Assembly (NCBI GenBank): GCA_044508625.1 | Contig: JBIQHJ010000010.1 | Location: 1 to 64,000, forward strand | Reading direction: 5' to 3' | Source of the DNA: Castellaniella sp044508625 | GTDB lineage: Bacteria > Pseudomonadota > Gammaproteobacteria > Burkholderiales > Burkholderiaceae_B | Length of the DNA stretch: 64,000 nucleotides | Shown here: piece after piece, positions 19,528 through 28,520 of the stretch | How positions within the stretch are numbered: the stretch's first letter is position 1 | How the letters are laid out: each line of letters opens with the position of its first letter | The notes under the pieces: generated by a model | The model's database searches: none | The model's input: only the letters and a program-made list of their open reading frames with translations | What the model was told of the DNA's origin: nothing | Position numbers and translations under genes: made by a program

Positions 19528-19995
19528 ATGTACGACATCCTCGTCTATCTGTTCGAAACCTACTACACCCCCCAGGCCTGCCCCAAGGCCGAGGTGCTGG
19601 CCAGCAAGCTCGCCGCCGCCGGCTTCGAGCACGACGACATCGACGATGCGCTGGCCTGGCTGCGCCAGCTCGCCGCCGCCACCGAGCAGTGCCAGGCCCT
19701 GCCGCCCGCCTCGGAAACCGGATACGCGGCCCAGCGGATCTATACCGAACAGGAATACCAGACGCTGGGCGGCGAGGCCATCGGTTTCATCGTGTTCCTG
19801 GAAAACTCCGGCGTGCTGCCGCCCGCCCTGCGCGAGATCCTGATCGAATGCGCCCAGGCGGCCCACGCGGCGCCCCTCAGCCTGTCCGAGATCAAGGTGA
19901 TCGCCCTGATGGTGCTCTGGAGCCAGGAGGCCGAGGTCGACCACCTGATCTTCGAGGAACTGCTCGCGGACGACGGCGAGCGCCCCTCGCACTAG
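19528..19995 (+). CDS. smg: Smg family protein (DUF494)
   Basis: A 155-residue Smg protein (DUF494). The family is found near dprA, def and topoisomerase genes in gamma- and betaproteobacteria, and its function is not established. The N-terminus MYDILVYLFETYYTPQACPK and the acidic, helical remainder (EHDDIDDALAWLRQL, SEIKVIALMVLWSQEAEVDH) are typical. No signal peptide or membrane segment is visible. A candidate -10 box TACACT lies at 19494-19499. gluQ starts 15 bases downstream, so the two are probably cotranscribed. dprA, the usual neighbour, is not in the window. Confidence 0.9.
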   Translation: MYDILVYLFETYYTPQACPKAEVLASKLAAAGFEHDDIDDALAWLRQLAAATEQCQALPPASETGYAAQRIYTEQEYQTLGGEAIGFIVFLENSGVLPPALREILIECAQAAHAAPLSLSEIKVIALMVLWSQEAEVDHLIFEELLADDGERPSH

Positions 19996-20010
19996 ATCCA
20001 CCGCGGCGCC

Positions 20011-20898
20011 ATGGCGCAGCAGGCTCCGCCCCCGCGACCATACGTCGGCCGCTTCGCCCCCAGCCCCAGCGGCCCGCTGCACGACGGCTCGCTGGTCGCG
20101 GCCATGGCCAGCTACCTGGATGCGCGCGCCCATCGCGGCGCCTGGCTGCTGCGCATCGAGGACATCGACACGCCGCGGGTGGCCGCGGGCGCCGACCGGC
20201 GCATCATGGCGCAGTTGCGCGCGCTGGGGATGCGCTGGGACGGCGAGCCGGTCTGGCAGACGCGGCGCCACGAGGCGTACCAGCGGGCCTTCGAACGCCT
20301 GCGGGCGGACGGCCGGGTCTACGGCTGCGTCTGCGCCCGGCGCGAGCTGCCCGCCGGCCCGTATCCGGGCACCTGCCGTCCCGGGGCGGCCGGCGCCGCC
20401 AACGCCGTGCCCGCCCGCCGGGTCCGGTCCTGGCGGTTCCGGGTCGAGCCGGGGCGCGAGGCCTTCGTCGACCGGTGGCAGGGTCCGCAATCCCAGGACG
20501 TGGCCGCCGAGGTCGGGGATTTCATCGTCCGCCGCGCCGACGGTCTCTGGGCCTACCAGCTCGCCGTGGTGGTGGACGATGGGTGGCAGGGCGTCACGGA
20601 CGTGGTGCGCGGCGCCGACCTGCTGGACTCGACCGCCCGGCAGCGGCAGCTCGCGCGGGCCCTGGGCCTGCCCTGCCCCCGCACCCTGCACGTCCCGCTG
20701 GTGCTCGACACCTCGGGGCGCAAGCTGTCCAAGCAGAACCACGCCCCCGCCCTGGACACGGACCGCCCGCTGGAATGCCTGCAAAAGGCGTGGCGGGCCC
20801 TGGGGTTCGAGCCGGTGCCGGCCGGCGACACGGAGGAATTCTGGCCGGCGGCCATCGCGCGCTGGACGGCGCGCTTCGAGAGCGCGCCGGGGCCTTGA
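20011..20898 (+). CDS. gluQ: Glutamyl-Q tRNA(Asp) synthetase
   Basis: A 295-residue GluQRS, a truncated relative of glutamyl-tRNA synthetase. It activates glutamate and attaches it to the queuosine base of tRNA-Asp. The catalytic Rossmann core begins YVGRFAPSPSGPLHDGSLVA, where HDGS stands in for the HIGH motif. The Cys-rich zinc region is VYGCVCARRELPAGPYPGTC, and the second ATP motif is KLSKQN. The anticodon-binding domain of true GluRS is absent, which fits the length. It lies between smg and topB. Some translation-quality partner genes found elsewhere, such as dksA, are not adjacent. Confidence 0.93.
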   Translation: MAQQAPPPRPYVGRFAPSPSGPLHDGSLVAAMASYLDARAHRGAWLLRIEDIDTPRVAAGADRRIMAQLRALGMRWDGEPVWQTRRHEAYQRAFERLRADGRVYGCVCARRELPAGPYPGTCRPGAAGAANAVPARRVRSWRFRVEPGREAFVDRWQGPQSQDVAAEVGDFIVRRADGLWAYQLAVVVDDGWQGVTDVVRGADLLDSTARQRQLARALGLPCPRTLHVPLVLDTSGRKLSKQNHAPALDTDRPLECLQKAWRALGFEPVPAGDTEEFWPAAIARWTARFESAPGP

Positions 20899-20935
20899 CG
20901 GAACCGCGCCGGGGGCGCCGCAAAGGGCACACGAC

Positions 20936-20965
20936 TTGCATGGTAGGACGCCCCCCCCGTATGAT
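20936..20965 (+). promoter_or_regulatory. Candidate sigma-70 promoter for topB
   Basis: TTGCAT (20936-20941) and TATGAT (20960-20965) are separated by 18 bases, about 40 bases before the topB ATG at 21005. The same TATGAT -10 hexamer stands before the TSUP permease (32071) and the gamma-carbonic-anhydrase-like gene (33611). Confidence 0.5.
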
Positions 20966-21004
20966 CCGCGCTATCGCGGCTGAAATTCCAGCCCCTGGGA
21001 CCTC

Positions 21005-23620
21005 ATGACTAAAACTCTGATCATTGCTGAAAAACCATCGGTCGCCCTCGACATCTCCCGCGCCCTGGGTGGATTCACCCGCGAGGGGGATTACTTCGAG
21101 AGCGACCAGTACGTGCTGTCGTCGAGCGTCGGCCACCTGCTTGGCCTGGTGGCGCCCAACGACCCGGTGCGCGGCAAATGGAGTTTCGCGCACCTGCCGG
21201 TCATCCCGCCCAAGTTCGAGCTGGGGCCGACCGACAAGCGCTCGGCCGAGCGGCTCAAGCTGCTGGTCAAGCTGCTCAAGCGCAAGGACGTGGGCGCCAT
21301 CATCAACGCCTGCGACGCGGGGCGCGAGGGCGAGCTGATCTTTCGCTACATCGTCCAGTACGCCAACGTGCACAAGCCGATCCAGCGCCTGTGGCTGCGG
21401 TCCATGACGCAGGCCGCCATCCGCGAGGCCTTCGCCAGCCTGCGCAGCGACGAGGCCATGAAGCCCCTCGAGGCGGCCGCGCGCGCCCGGGCCGAGGCCG
21501 ACTGGCTGGTGGGCATCAACGGCACCCGCGCCATGACCGCCTTCAACAGCAAGGACGGGGGTTTCTTCAAGACGCCGGTCGGGCGCGTCCAGACGCCGAC
21601 CCTGGCGATCGTGATGGAACGCGAGGAGCGCATCCGCCGCTTCGTCTCGCGCGACTACTGGGAGGTCCACGCCACCTTCGTCGCCGCCGCGGGCCTCTAC
21701 GAGGGCCGCTGGTTCGACCCGAAATTCGTCAAGGACGAGCAGGACCCCGAGCGCCGCGACTCCCGCCTGTGGTCGGCCGCGGCGGCCCAGACCATCGTCG
21801 CGGCCTGCCGCGAGCAGCCCGGCAGCGTCACCGAGGAATCCAGGCCCAGCACCCAGCAGTCGCCGGCGCTGTTCGACCTGACCACCTTGCAGCGCGAGGC
21901 CAACTCACGCTTCGGCTTCTCGGCCAAGACCACCCTGGCGCTCGCCCAGACCCTGTATGAACGCCACAAGGCCCTCACCTATCCCCGGACCGACTCCCGC
22001 TACCTGCCCGAGGACTACCTGGGCACGGTGCGCCAGACCATGCGGGCGATCTCGGGCAGCGAATCGGGCGTGGCCCACGGCCTGAAGCCCTTTGCGCAGC
22101 AGGCGATCGAGCGGGACTGGATCAAGCCCAACCGCCGGATCTTCGACGACAAAAAGGTCTCCGACCACTTCGCCATCATCCCCACGATGCAGGTGCCGCG
22201 CGATCTCAGCGATGCCGAGGCCAAGATCTACGAACTGGTCTCGCGCCGCTTCGTCGCCGTGTTCTTCCCGGCCGCCGAATTCCGCGTCACCACCCGCATC
22301 ACCGAGGTGTCCGGCCACCATTTCAAGACCGAGGGCAAGGTGCTGGTCTCGCCGGGCTGGCTGGCCATCTACGGCCGCGACGCCCAGGGCGAGGACGGCT
22401 CGCTGGTGCCCGTGGCGCAAGGCGAAGCCGTCCGCACCGAGGACATCGAGGCGCGCGGCCTGGCCACCAAGCCGCCGGCGCGCTTCAACGAGGCGACGCT
22501 GCTCTCGGCGATGGAGGGCGCGGGCAAGCTCGTGGACGACGAGGCCCTGCGCGAGGCCATGTCCGAGCGCGGCCTGGGCACCCCGGCGACGCGCGCGGCC
22601 ATCATCGAGGGCCTGCTCAACGAGGGCTACCTGCGCCGCGAGGGCCGCGACCTGGTGCCCAGCGCCAAGGCGCGCCAGCTCATGACCCTGCTCTCGGGCC
22701 TGGGGGTCAACGAGCTCACCTCGCCCGAGCTCACCGGCGAATGGGAACACCGCCTCAAGCAGATCGAGCAGCGCGAGCTCGATCCCGACGCCTTCATGCG
22801 CGAGATCGCCCAGATGACCCAGGTCATCGTCAAGCGCGCCAAGGAATACGAGCGCGACACCGTGCCCGGCGACTACGCGACCCTGCAGACGCCATGCCCC
22901 AAGTGCGGCGGCGTGGTCAAGGAAAACTACCGCCGCTACGCCTGCACCGAGTGCGATTTCTCCATCGGCAAGCATCCGGGCGGGCGCACCTTCGAGATCG
23001 CCGAGGTCGAGGAACTGCTGGACAAGCGCACGCTGGGCCCGCTGACCGGCTTCATCAGCAAGATGGGCCGGCCCTTCGCCGCGGTGCTGCGCATCACCGA
23101 CGAATACAAGCTCGAGTTCGACTTCGGCCAGAAAGAGGACGAGGACGCCGAGGCCGTCGATTTCTCGGGCCAGACCCCGGTGGGGCCCTGCCCCAAGTGC
23201 GGCGGCCAGGTCTACGAATACGGCCTGAACTACGTCTGCGAGCACTCCGTCGGCCCGGCCCGGACCTGCGATTTCCGCAGCGGCAAGATCATCCTCCAGC
23301 AGGAAATCAGCGCCGCCCAGGCGGCCAAGCTGCTGGCCGAGGGCAAGACCGACCTGCTCGAGGGCTTCGTGTCCAGCCGCACCAACCGCAAGTTCAAGGC
23401 CTACCTGGTGCGCCAGGCCGACGGCAAGATCGGCTTCGAGTTCGAGGCGCGCGCGCCCAAGGCGGGCGCCAAGACCGCCAAGCCCACCGGCGCGGCGGCA
23501 AAAACGGCGGCGACCAAGAGCGCAGCCAAGAAAACCGCCACCAAGGCGGCAGCCAAGAAGGCTCCCGCCAAAAAGGCCGCTAAAAAAGCCACAAAGAAGG
23601 CCTCAAAGACGGCCAGCTAG
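21005..23620 (+). CDS. topB: DNA topoisomerase III with Lys/Ala-rich C-terminal tail
   Basis: An 871-residue type IA topoisomerase that decatenates and relaxes DNA by single-strand passage. The TOPRIM domain begins TLIIAEKPSVALDISRALGG and holds the metal site NACDAGREGELIFRYI. The catalytic tyrosine is Tyr326 in LTYPRTDSRYLP. Two four-Cys zinc ribbons follow the core (CPKCGGVV to CTEC, and CPKCGGQVYEYG to CDF). The last 50 or so residues are almost only Lys, Ala and Thr in AAKK-type repeats, resembling histone H1-like tails, and should bind DNA non-specifically. The total length exceeds the E. coli enzyme because of the zinc ribbons and tail. Function is certain; the role of the tail is inferred. 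Confidence 0.94.
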   Translation: MTKTLIIAEKPSVALDISRALGGFTREGDYFESDQYVLSSSVGHLLGLVAPNDPVRGKWSFAHLPVIPPKFELGPTDKRSAERLKLLVKLLKRKDVGAIINACDAGREGELIFRYIVQYANVHKPIQRLWLRSMTQAAIREAFASLRSDEAMKPLEAAARARAEADWLVGINGTRAMTAFNSKDGGFFKTPVGRVQTPTLAIVMEREERIRRFVSRDYWEVHATFVAAAGLYEGRWFDPKFVKDEQDPERRDSRLWSAAAAQTIVAACREQPGSVTEESRPSTQQSPALFDLTTLQREANSRFGFSAKTTLALAQTLYERHKALTYPRTDSRYLPEDYLGTVRQTMRAISGSESGVAHGLKPFAQQAIERDWIKPNRRIFDDKKVSDHFAIIPTMQVPRDLSDAEAKIYELVSRRFVAVFFPAAEFRVTTRITEVSGHHFKTEGKVLVSPGWLAIYGRDAQGEDGSLVPVAQGEAVRTEDIEARGLATKPPARFNEATLLSAMEGAGKLVDDEALREAMSERGLGTPATRAAIIEGLLNEGYLRREGRDLVPSAKARQLMTLLSGLGVNELTSPELTGEWEHRLKQIEQRELDPDAFMREIAQMTQVIVKRAKEYERDTVPGDYATLQTPCPKCGGVVKENYRRYACTECDFSIGKHPGGRTFEIAEVEELLDKRTLGPLTGFISKMGRPFAAVLRITDEYKLEFDFGQKEDEDAEAVDFSGQTPVGPCPKCGGQVYEYGLNYVCEHSVGPARTCDFRSGKIILQQEISAAQAAKLLAEGKTDLLEGFVSSRTNRKFKAYLVRQADGKIGFEFEARAPKAGAKTAKPTGAAAKTAATKSAAKKTATKAAAKKAPAKKAAKKATKKASKTAS

Positions 23621-23638
23621 GCACGAACCCTCACATCT

Positions 23639-23748
23639 GCCGAGGTTCGGCCCCAGGGCCTGTCAGGCAAGGCGCAAAGCACAGCGATGGCAGCGCCATC
23701 GCGAGCATTTGCAACGCCGCATGGCGGGCCCTGGGACCGAACCTCAGC
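23639..23748. repeat. 110-bp imperfect palindromic element
   Basis: Arms of 22 bases (23639-23660 and 23727-23748) match at 20 of 22 positions as inverted repeats, each containing GAGGTTCGG. The interior holds a perfect hairpin, GCGATGGC-agc-GCCATCGC (23684-23702), and further weak pairing. The dctM stop codon (23744-23746) lies inside the right arm. It separates convergent topB and dctM. It may be a bidirectional terminator or a non-autonomous intergenic repeat; no transposase is present. Confidence 0.6.
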
Positions 23749-25021
23749 GGTAGGCGAGGTCGCGGAAGTACAGCGACAGGTCCGCCCAGTAGGTGATCGC
23801 CATCAGGCAGAGCACCACCACGCCGACGAAGGGCAGCAGGGGCCGGATCAGCCGCTCGATGGGCACCTTGGCCACCGTGCAGGCGGCGAACAGGTTCACG
23901 CCGAAGGGCGGGGTCACCATGCCCAGGGCCAGGTTCACCACCATGATCACCCCGAAATGGGCCGGATCGACGCCGAACTGCATGGCCACCGGCAGCAGCA
24001 GGGGCGCCAGGACCACGATGGACGCCGAGGTCTCGATGAACATGCCGATGATGAACAGGGCGACGTTCACCCCCAGCAGGAAGCTGAATTCGCTGCTGAA
24101 CACATGGGACAGCCACTGCCCCAGCGCCATCGGCACCCCCGCGCGGTTGAGCAGGAAGCCGAACACCCCCGCGTTGGCGATGATGAACATGATGATGGCC
24201 GTGGACACCACCGAGCGGTGGAAGGTCTGCGACAGCACGGGCAGGCTCAGGCGCCGGTAGACGAAGATCCCCACGATCAGCGCGTAGACCACCGCCACGG
24301 CGGACGCCTCGGTGGGCGTGAAGATCCCCCCGTAGATCCCGCCGAGGATGATGACCGGCATCAGCAGCGCCCACCAGGCGCGCTTGAACGCCGTCCAGAC
24401 CGGCAGGCGCCCCTCGCCGTCGCGCTTGCCCAGGCCGTGGCGGCGGGCGTAGAGCCAGACGTAGCCCATCAAGGCCACGGCGATCAGCACGCCCGGCCCG
24501 ATGCCCGCGATGAAGACCTCGCCCACCGAGGTGTCGGTGGACACGGCATACAGGATCATCGGGATCGAGGGCGGGATGATGACGCCCAGCTCGGCCGCGG
24601 AGGCCTGCAGCGAGGCCGCGAACGGCGCCGGATAGCCGTGCTTGACCATGGCGGGGATGAGGATCGCGCCCACCGCGAAGGTCGTCGCCACGCTGGATCC
24701 CGCCACCGCGGCAAAGATCATGCAGGTCAGCACGCAACTGCAGGCCAGGCCGCCCTGCACGCCGCCCACGACGCTCTTGGCGAACTCGACCATGCGTTCC
24801 GAGATCCCGCCCGCCTCCATCAGGTTGCCGGCGAGGATGAAGAACGGCACGGCCATCAGCGGGTATTTGTCGAGGGCCGCGTAGAGCTGCTGGGCGATGA
24901 CCAGCCAGGTCATGTGGCCGTCCCAGCCGACGCCCAGCATGCTGGCCAGGCCGATGGACACCGCCACCGGCACCGTCAGCGCAAAGAACATCAGCATGGA
25001 CAGGACCATAAGCTGGGACAT
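23744..25021 (-). CDS. dctM: TRAP transporter large permease DctM, system 1
   Basis: A 425-residue integral membrane subunit that drives sodium-coupled uptake in a tripartite ATP-independent periplasmic transporter. About 12 hydrophobic segments are visible. Family signatures include YPLMAVPFFILAGNLMEAGG, VVGGVQGGLACSCVLTCMIF, IIPPSIPMILYAVSTDTSVG and the C-terminal GMVTPPFGVNLFAACTVAKV. Start ATG 25021 has GGAGGAG upstream. The DctQ gene precedes it by 18 bases on the same strand, and DctP lies beyond. The last codons run into the palindromic element that follows topB. The substrate is probably a small organic acid but cannot be named from sequence. Confidence 0.92.
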   Translation of the reverse strand: MSQLMVLSMLMFFALTVPVAVSIGLASMLGVGWDGHMTWLVIAQQLYAALDKYPLMAVPFFILAGNLMEAGGISERMVEFAKSVVGGVQGGLACSCVLTCMIFAAVAGSSVATTFAVGAILIPAMVKHGYPAPFAASLQASAAELGVIIPPSIPMILYAVSTDTSVGEVFIAGIGPGVLIAVALMGYVWLYARRHGLGKRDGEGRLPVWTAFKRAWWALLMPVIILGGIYGGIFTPTEASAVAVVYALIVGIFVYRRLSLPVLSQTFHRSVVSTAIIMFIIANAGVFGFLLNRAGVPMALGQWLSHVFSSEFSFLLGVNVALFIIGMFIETSASIVVLAPLLLPVAMQFGVDPAHFGVIMVVNLALGMVTPPFGVNLFAACTVAKVPIERLIRPLLPFVGVVVLCLMAITYWADLSLYFRDLAYR

Positions 25022-25039
25022 GCGCCGCTCCTCCGGGAC

Positions 25040-25555
25040 TCAGATGTTGTCGATGTGCTGGCGCCTGGGGCCCTCGGCCCAGTACGCGAGGACGGCGGCG
25101 AGCGACAGCACCGCGCCGACGGGAATGGCGAGATAGACCCAGGAGATCGAGGCGCCGAGGCTCGGCATGGTCTGGAAGCGCACGCGCCAGGTCATCTCGA
25201 TCCCCACCCAGGCGAGAAAGCCCAGGAAGCCCACCACGATGACCAGGACCACGTGCTCGAGGCGCCGCGCCCGGTCGCCGCCCAGCAGGTTGTGCAGCAG
25301 GTCGACGCCGAGCATGGCGCCCTGGCGGAAGGCCAGGGCGACGCCCAGCATGACCGCCCAGATGACCGAGGCCCGCGTCCAGGCCTCGCTCCAGGCCGAG
25401 GGCGATTCGAGGACGAAGCGCGCCAGGACCTGGTAGAAGCCCGCCACCACCGCGCTGAACAGCAGCCACTGCGCGATCAGCGAGACCCCGCGGCACAGGC
25501 CGCGGTCGATGCGGCCAACGAGGCGCACGACCTTACTGGGTGTTGCGGATGGCAT
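25040..25555 (-). CDS. dctQ: TRAP transporter small permease DctQ, system 1
   Basis: A 171-residue membrane protein with four hydrophobic segments, the small permease of the first TRAP system. It bridges DctM and the substrate-loaded DctP. Typical features are VLARFVLESPSAWSEAWTRA, with the conserved W-E region after the first helix, the VALAFRQGAMLGVDLLHN loop, and a C-terminal helix ending in a charged tail. Its start at 25555 overlaps the end of dctP by 23 bases, which implies coupled translation. No alternative downstream Met is available near the first helix. Confidence 0.87.
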   Translation of the reverse strand: MPSATPSKVVRLVGRIDRGLCRGVSLIAQWLLFSAVVAGFYQVLARFVLESPSAWSEAWTRASVIWAVMLGVALAFRQGAMLGVDLLHNLLGGDRARRLEHVVLVIVVGFLGFLAWVGIEMTWRVRFQTMPSLGASISWVYLAIPVGAVLSLAAVLAYWAEGPRRQHIDNI

Positions 25556-26513
25556 CGACGAGGTCTTGTCCGAACTGCTTGTAGTATTGCGGATAGACCG
25601 GCTCGACCGCCTTGACGAAGGCGGCGTGATCGACCGTGTTGACCGCCATCCCGTGGGACTTGAGTTCCTCGACGCCGACCTTTTCGACGTTGTCGACGAA
25701 GTCGCGCATGGCCTTGGCCGAGACCGCGGCCGCCTCCTTGAACTTGGCCTTGTCGGCGTCCGACAGCCCGTCGTAGGCCGAGGGCGACATCAGCACCAGC
25801 GCCGGGCCGTAGACGTGCGCGGTCAGGGACAGGTACTTTTGCAGTTGCCACATCTTGACCGACACGATCACCGACAGGGGGTTTTCCTGGCCGTCGATGG
25901 TGCCTTGCTGCAGCGCCGTGGCGACCTCCGGCCAGGCCATGGGCGTGGCCAGCACGCCCAGCTCGCGGAAGGCGGCGATGTGGATCGGGTTTTCCGTGGT
26001 GCGGATCTTGAGGCCCTTGATGTCGGCGGGCTCTTTGACGGGACGCACGTTGTTGGTCAGGTGCCGGAAGCCCTGCTCGCCCCAGGCGAGCGCGACCAGG
26101 CCGCGCTTGGGGAACTCGGCGAGCATGTCCTGGCCGATCTTGCCGTCCAGGACCTTGCGCGCGTGCGCCAGGTCGCGGAACAGGAAGGGAATGTCGAACA
26201 CGCCGGTCTGCGGCACGAAATTCAGGGTGGCGCCCGTGGACACGATGGCGAGGTCGATGGTGCCCAGTTGCAGGCCCTCGATCACCTCGCGCTCGCCGCC
26301 CAGCGCGCTGTTGGGAAACTGCTCGACCTTGAAGGCGTCGCCGGCGCTGCCCTGGAGGGACTTGACGAAGGCCGCCGCCCCCGCCCCGTAATGGGAATTC
26401 TCGGACAGGGCGTAGGCCATCTTCAGCGAGGTCTGCGCCAGGGCGGGCGAGGCCGCCGCGCCGGCGAGGGCAGCCACGGCCAGCCATTTGAACAAACGTT
26501 TCCCGTATTGCAT
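25533..26513 (-). CDS. dctP: TRAP transporter solute-binding protein DctP, system 1
   Basis: A 326-residue periplasmic solute-binding protein. The chosen ATG at 26513 has GGGAG upstream and gives a signal peptide (MQYGKRLFKWLAVAALAG, cleaved after ALA-Q). DctP-family features are SENSHYGAGAAAFVKSL, VKEPADIKGLKIRTTENP, where the conserved Arg normally pairs with the ligand carboxylate, and GTIDGQENPLSVI. This suggests a carboxylate ligand. It heads a three-gene operon dctP-dctQ-dctM on the minus strand. A spacer of 157 bases with an 11-base direct repeat separates it from the acetolactate-synthase-type gene upstream, so it probably has its own promoter. Confidence 0.9.
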   Translation of the reverse strand: MQYGKRLFKWLAVAALAGAAASPALAQTSLKMAYALSENSHYGAGAAAFVKSLQGSAGDAFKVEQFPNSALGGEREVIEGLQLGTIDLAIVSTGATLNFVPQTGVFDIPFLFRDLAHARKVLDGKIGQDMLAEFPKRGLVALAWGEQGFRHLTNNVRPVKEPADIKGLKIRTTENPIHIAAFRELGVLATPMAWPEVATALQQGTIDGQENPLSVIVSVKMWQLQKYLSLTAHVYGPALVLMSPSAYDGLSDADKAKFKEAAAVSAKAMRDFVDNVEKVGVEELKSHGMAVNTVDHAAFVKAVEPVYPQYYKQFGQDLVDAIRNTQ

Positions 26514-26576
26514 GAGCAAGTCTCCCGATGATCGTTCCGTATTTTGCACGCGCCACGCGCGCGAGGGCCACCACGA

Positions 26577-26611
26577 ATTCAAGCACGAATCCCCACCGCC
26601 ATTCAAGCACG
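26577..26611. repeat. Direct repeat upstream of dctP, candidate regulator site
   Basis: ATTCAAGCACG occurs twice (26577-26587 and 26601-26611), 24 bases apart, about 65-100 bases upstream of the dctP start. The spacing is close to two helical turns. It could be a tandem regulator site for the TRAP operon. The spacer holds no gene. Confidence 0.35.
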
Positions 26612-26670
26612 GCATCACTGGCACAAACCCGAAAACCCCCATCCGCCGCCCGGGCATGGCGGGCGCGCCC

Positions 26671-28410
26671 TCAGGCCTCGACGTACCAGGTGTCCTCGGA
26701 CAGCATCACCTGCTGGTGGCCATAGCCGGCCGGCATCATGGGAAAGCAGTTCTGCAGCGGCACGACCGCGACGTCCAGGAAGTACGGGCCATCGTGGGCC
26801 AGGCAGGCGGCCAGGGCGGCCTCCAGGCCGTCCGGGTGGTCGACGCGCGCCGCCCCCCAGCCGAAGGCCCCGGCCAGCGCCACGAAATCCGGCAGCGAGG
26901 CGTTGTAGCTGTGGCTGTAGCGCCCGTCGTGTATCAGCTCCTGCCACTGGCGCACCATGCCCATGTGGCCGTTGTTGCACAGGACCAGCTTGACCGGCGC
27001 GCGGTGCTGCGCGGCGGTGGCGAGCTCTTGAATGTTCATCAGCACGGAGGCGTCGCCGCTCACGCAGACGACGGTCTTGTCCGGATGGGCGATCTGGGCG
27101 CCGATGGCGGCCGGCAGCCCATACCCCATCGTGCCCGCCCCGCCCGAGGTCAGCCAGCGGTTGGGCCGGGCGATGCGGATGTACTGCGCGGCCCACATCT
27201 GGTGCTGGCCCACGTCCGTGGCGACGATGGCGTCGCGGCCCTCGAGGGCCGCGTCGATGCGCCGCATGAGCTGCTGCGGCAGGATGTGGTCGGCCGCGGG
27301 CTCGAATCCGAGGCAGTCCCGCGCCTGCCAGACGGCGATGCGCTGCCACCATTCGTCCAGGCGGCCATCCTCCAGGGCCTGCGCGCCCAGCTCCTTGTGC
27401 AGCGCGCGCAGCAGCGGATAGCAGTCGCCGACCAGGGCCACGTCGGCGCGCACGACCTTGTTGATCGAGGCCGGGTCGATGTCCAGGTGGATCTTGTCCG
27501 CATGGGGGCAGAAATCCGACAGCCGGCCCGTGATGCGGTCGTCGAAGCGCGCCCCGACACAGACGATCAGGTCGGCATGGTGCATGGCCAGGTTCGCCTG
27601 CAGCGTCCCGTGCATCCCCAGCATGCCGAGGAACTGGCGGTCGCCGGCCGGATACGCGCCCAGGCCCATGAGGGTCAGGGTGCAGGGGGCGCCGACGTCC
27701 TGTACCAGGCTGCGGAAGGCGTGGCAGGCGTCGGGGCCCGAATTGACGAGGCCGCCGCCGCCATAGAACACCGGCCGCTTGGCGCGCGCGATCAGCGCCG
27801 CCGCGCGCTTGAGGGCGGCCTCGGTCGCCGCCGGCAGCGTCTCGGCCATGACCGGCGGCTCGGGCTCGGCCCACAGGCAATCGGGCGGGACCCGCGCGGT
27901 CTGGATGTCCTTGGGGAAGTCGAGCAGCACCGGCCCGGGCCGCCCGGCGCGCGTCAGCCGCAAGGCCTTGGCGGCCAGGGAGGCCACGTCCTCGGCCCGG
28001 CGGATCTGGGCGTTCCACTTGGTCACCGGCCGCGAGATCCCCACGGCGTCGCATTCCTGGAAGGCATCGGTGCCGATGGCGCCGGTGGCCACCTGGCCGC
28101 TGACGCACAGCACCGGGATGGAATCGCACAGGGCGTCGAGCAGGCCGGTGGTGGTGTTGGACATCCCCGGCCCCGAGGTGACCAGCACCACGCCCGGGCG
28201 CCCGGTCGAGCGGGCGTAGCCCTCGGCGGCGTGCATGGCCGCCTGCTCGTGGCGCACCAGCACGTGGCGGATGCGGGCCTCGGCATACAGGGCATCGTAC
28301 AGCGGCAGCACCGCCCCGCCTGGATAGCCGAAAACGGTGTCCACGCCCAGGGCGATCAGGTTGTCCAGCAGGACCTCGGCACCGTTGCGGCCGGGCGCGT
28401 GCGTGTTCAT
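26671..28410 (-). CDS. ilvB: Acetolactate synthase large-subunit-type enzyme
   Basis: A 579-residue thiamine-diphosphate enzyme of the acetolactate synthase large subunit type, which condenses pyruvate to 2-acetolactate for valine and leucine synthesis. The catalytic Glu is Glu55 in HEQAAMHAAEGYARSTG, preceded by GYPGGAVLPLYDAL. The ThDP motif is VSGDASVLMNIQELATA, with NNGHMGMV. An FAD-binding central domain includes GARFDDRITG. No regulatory small subunit (IlvN/IlvH) lies next to it, so it is a second copy, a catabolic enzyme, or relies on a subunit encoded elsewhere. It lies between two TRAP operons and is divergent from the SET-domain gene. The family is certain; the pathway is not. Confidence 0.85.
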   Translation of the reverse strand: MNTHAPGRNGAEVLLDNLIALGVDTVFGYPGGAVLPLYDALYAEARIRHVLVRHEQAAMHAAEGYARSTGRPGVVLVTSGPGMSNTTTGLLDALCDSIPVLCVSGQVATGAIGTDAFQECDAVGISRPVTKWNAQIRRAEDVASLAAKALRLTRAGRPGPVLLDFPKDIQTARVPPDCLWAEPEPPVMAETLPAATEAALKRAAALIARAKRPVFYGGGGLVNSGPDACHAFRSLVQDVGAPCTLTLMGLGAYPAGDRQFLGMLGMHGTLQANLAMHHADLIVCVGARFDDRITGRLSDFCPHADKIHLDIDPASINKVVRADVALVGDCYPLLRALHKELGAQALEDGRLDEWWQRIAVWQARDCLGFEPAADHILPQQLMRRIDAALEGRDAIVATDVGQHQMWAAQYIRIARPNRWLTSGGAGTMGYGLPAAIGAQIAHPDKTVVCVSGDASVLMNIQELATAAQHRAPVKLVLCNNGHMGMVRQWQELIHDGRYSHSYNASLPDFVALAGAFGWGAARVDHPDGLEAALAACLAHDGPYFLDVAVVPLQNCFPMMPAGYGHQQVMLSEDTWYVEA

Positions 28411-28520
28411 GGTGATGAACCTCGTAATGGCAAATCAGGGATAATGTCGATGCCGTGCCGCCGATTCGCGACCTCGCGGGCACGGCGCTAGTGTATCGCC
28501 TTTGACCCCACAGCCCATCC

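Noticed and set aside
26671..28410. Second glyoxylate carboligase
   Set aside because: It keeps the catalytic Glu (HEQAAMHAAEGYA), unlike the true Gcl at 59004, which has Val in that position.
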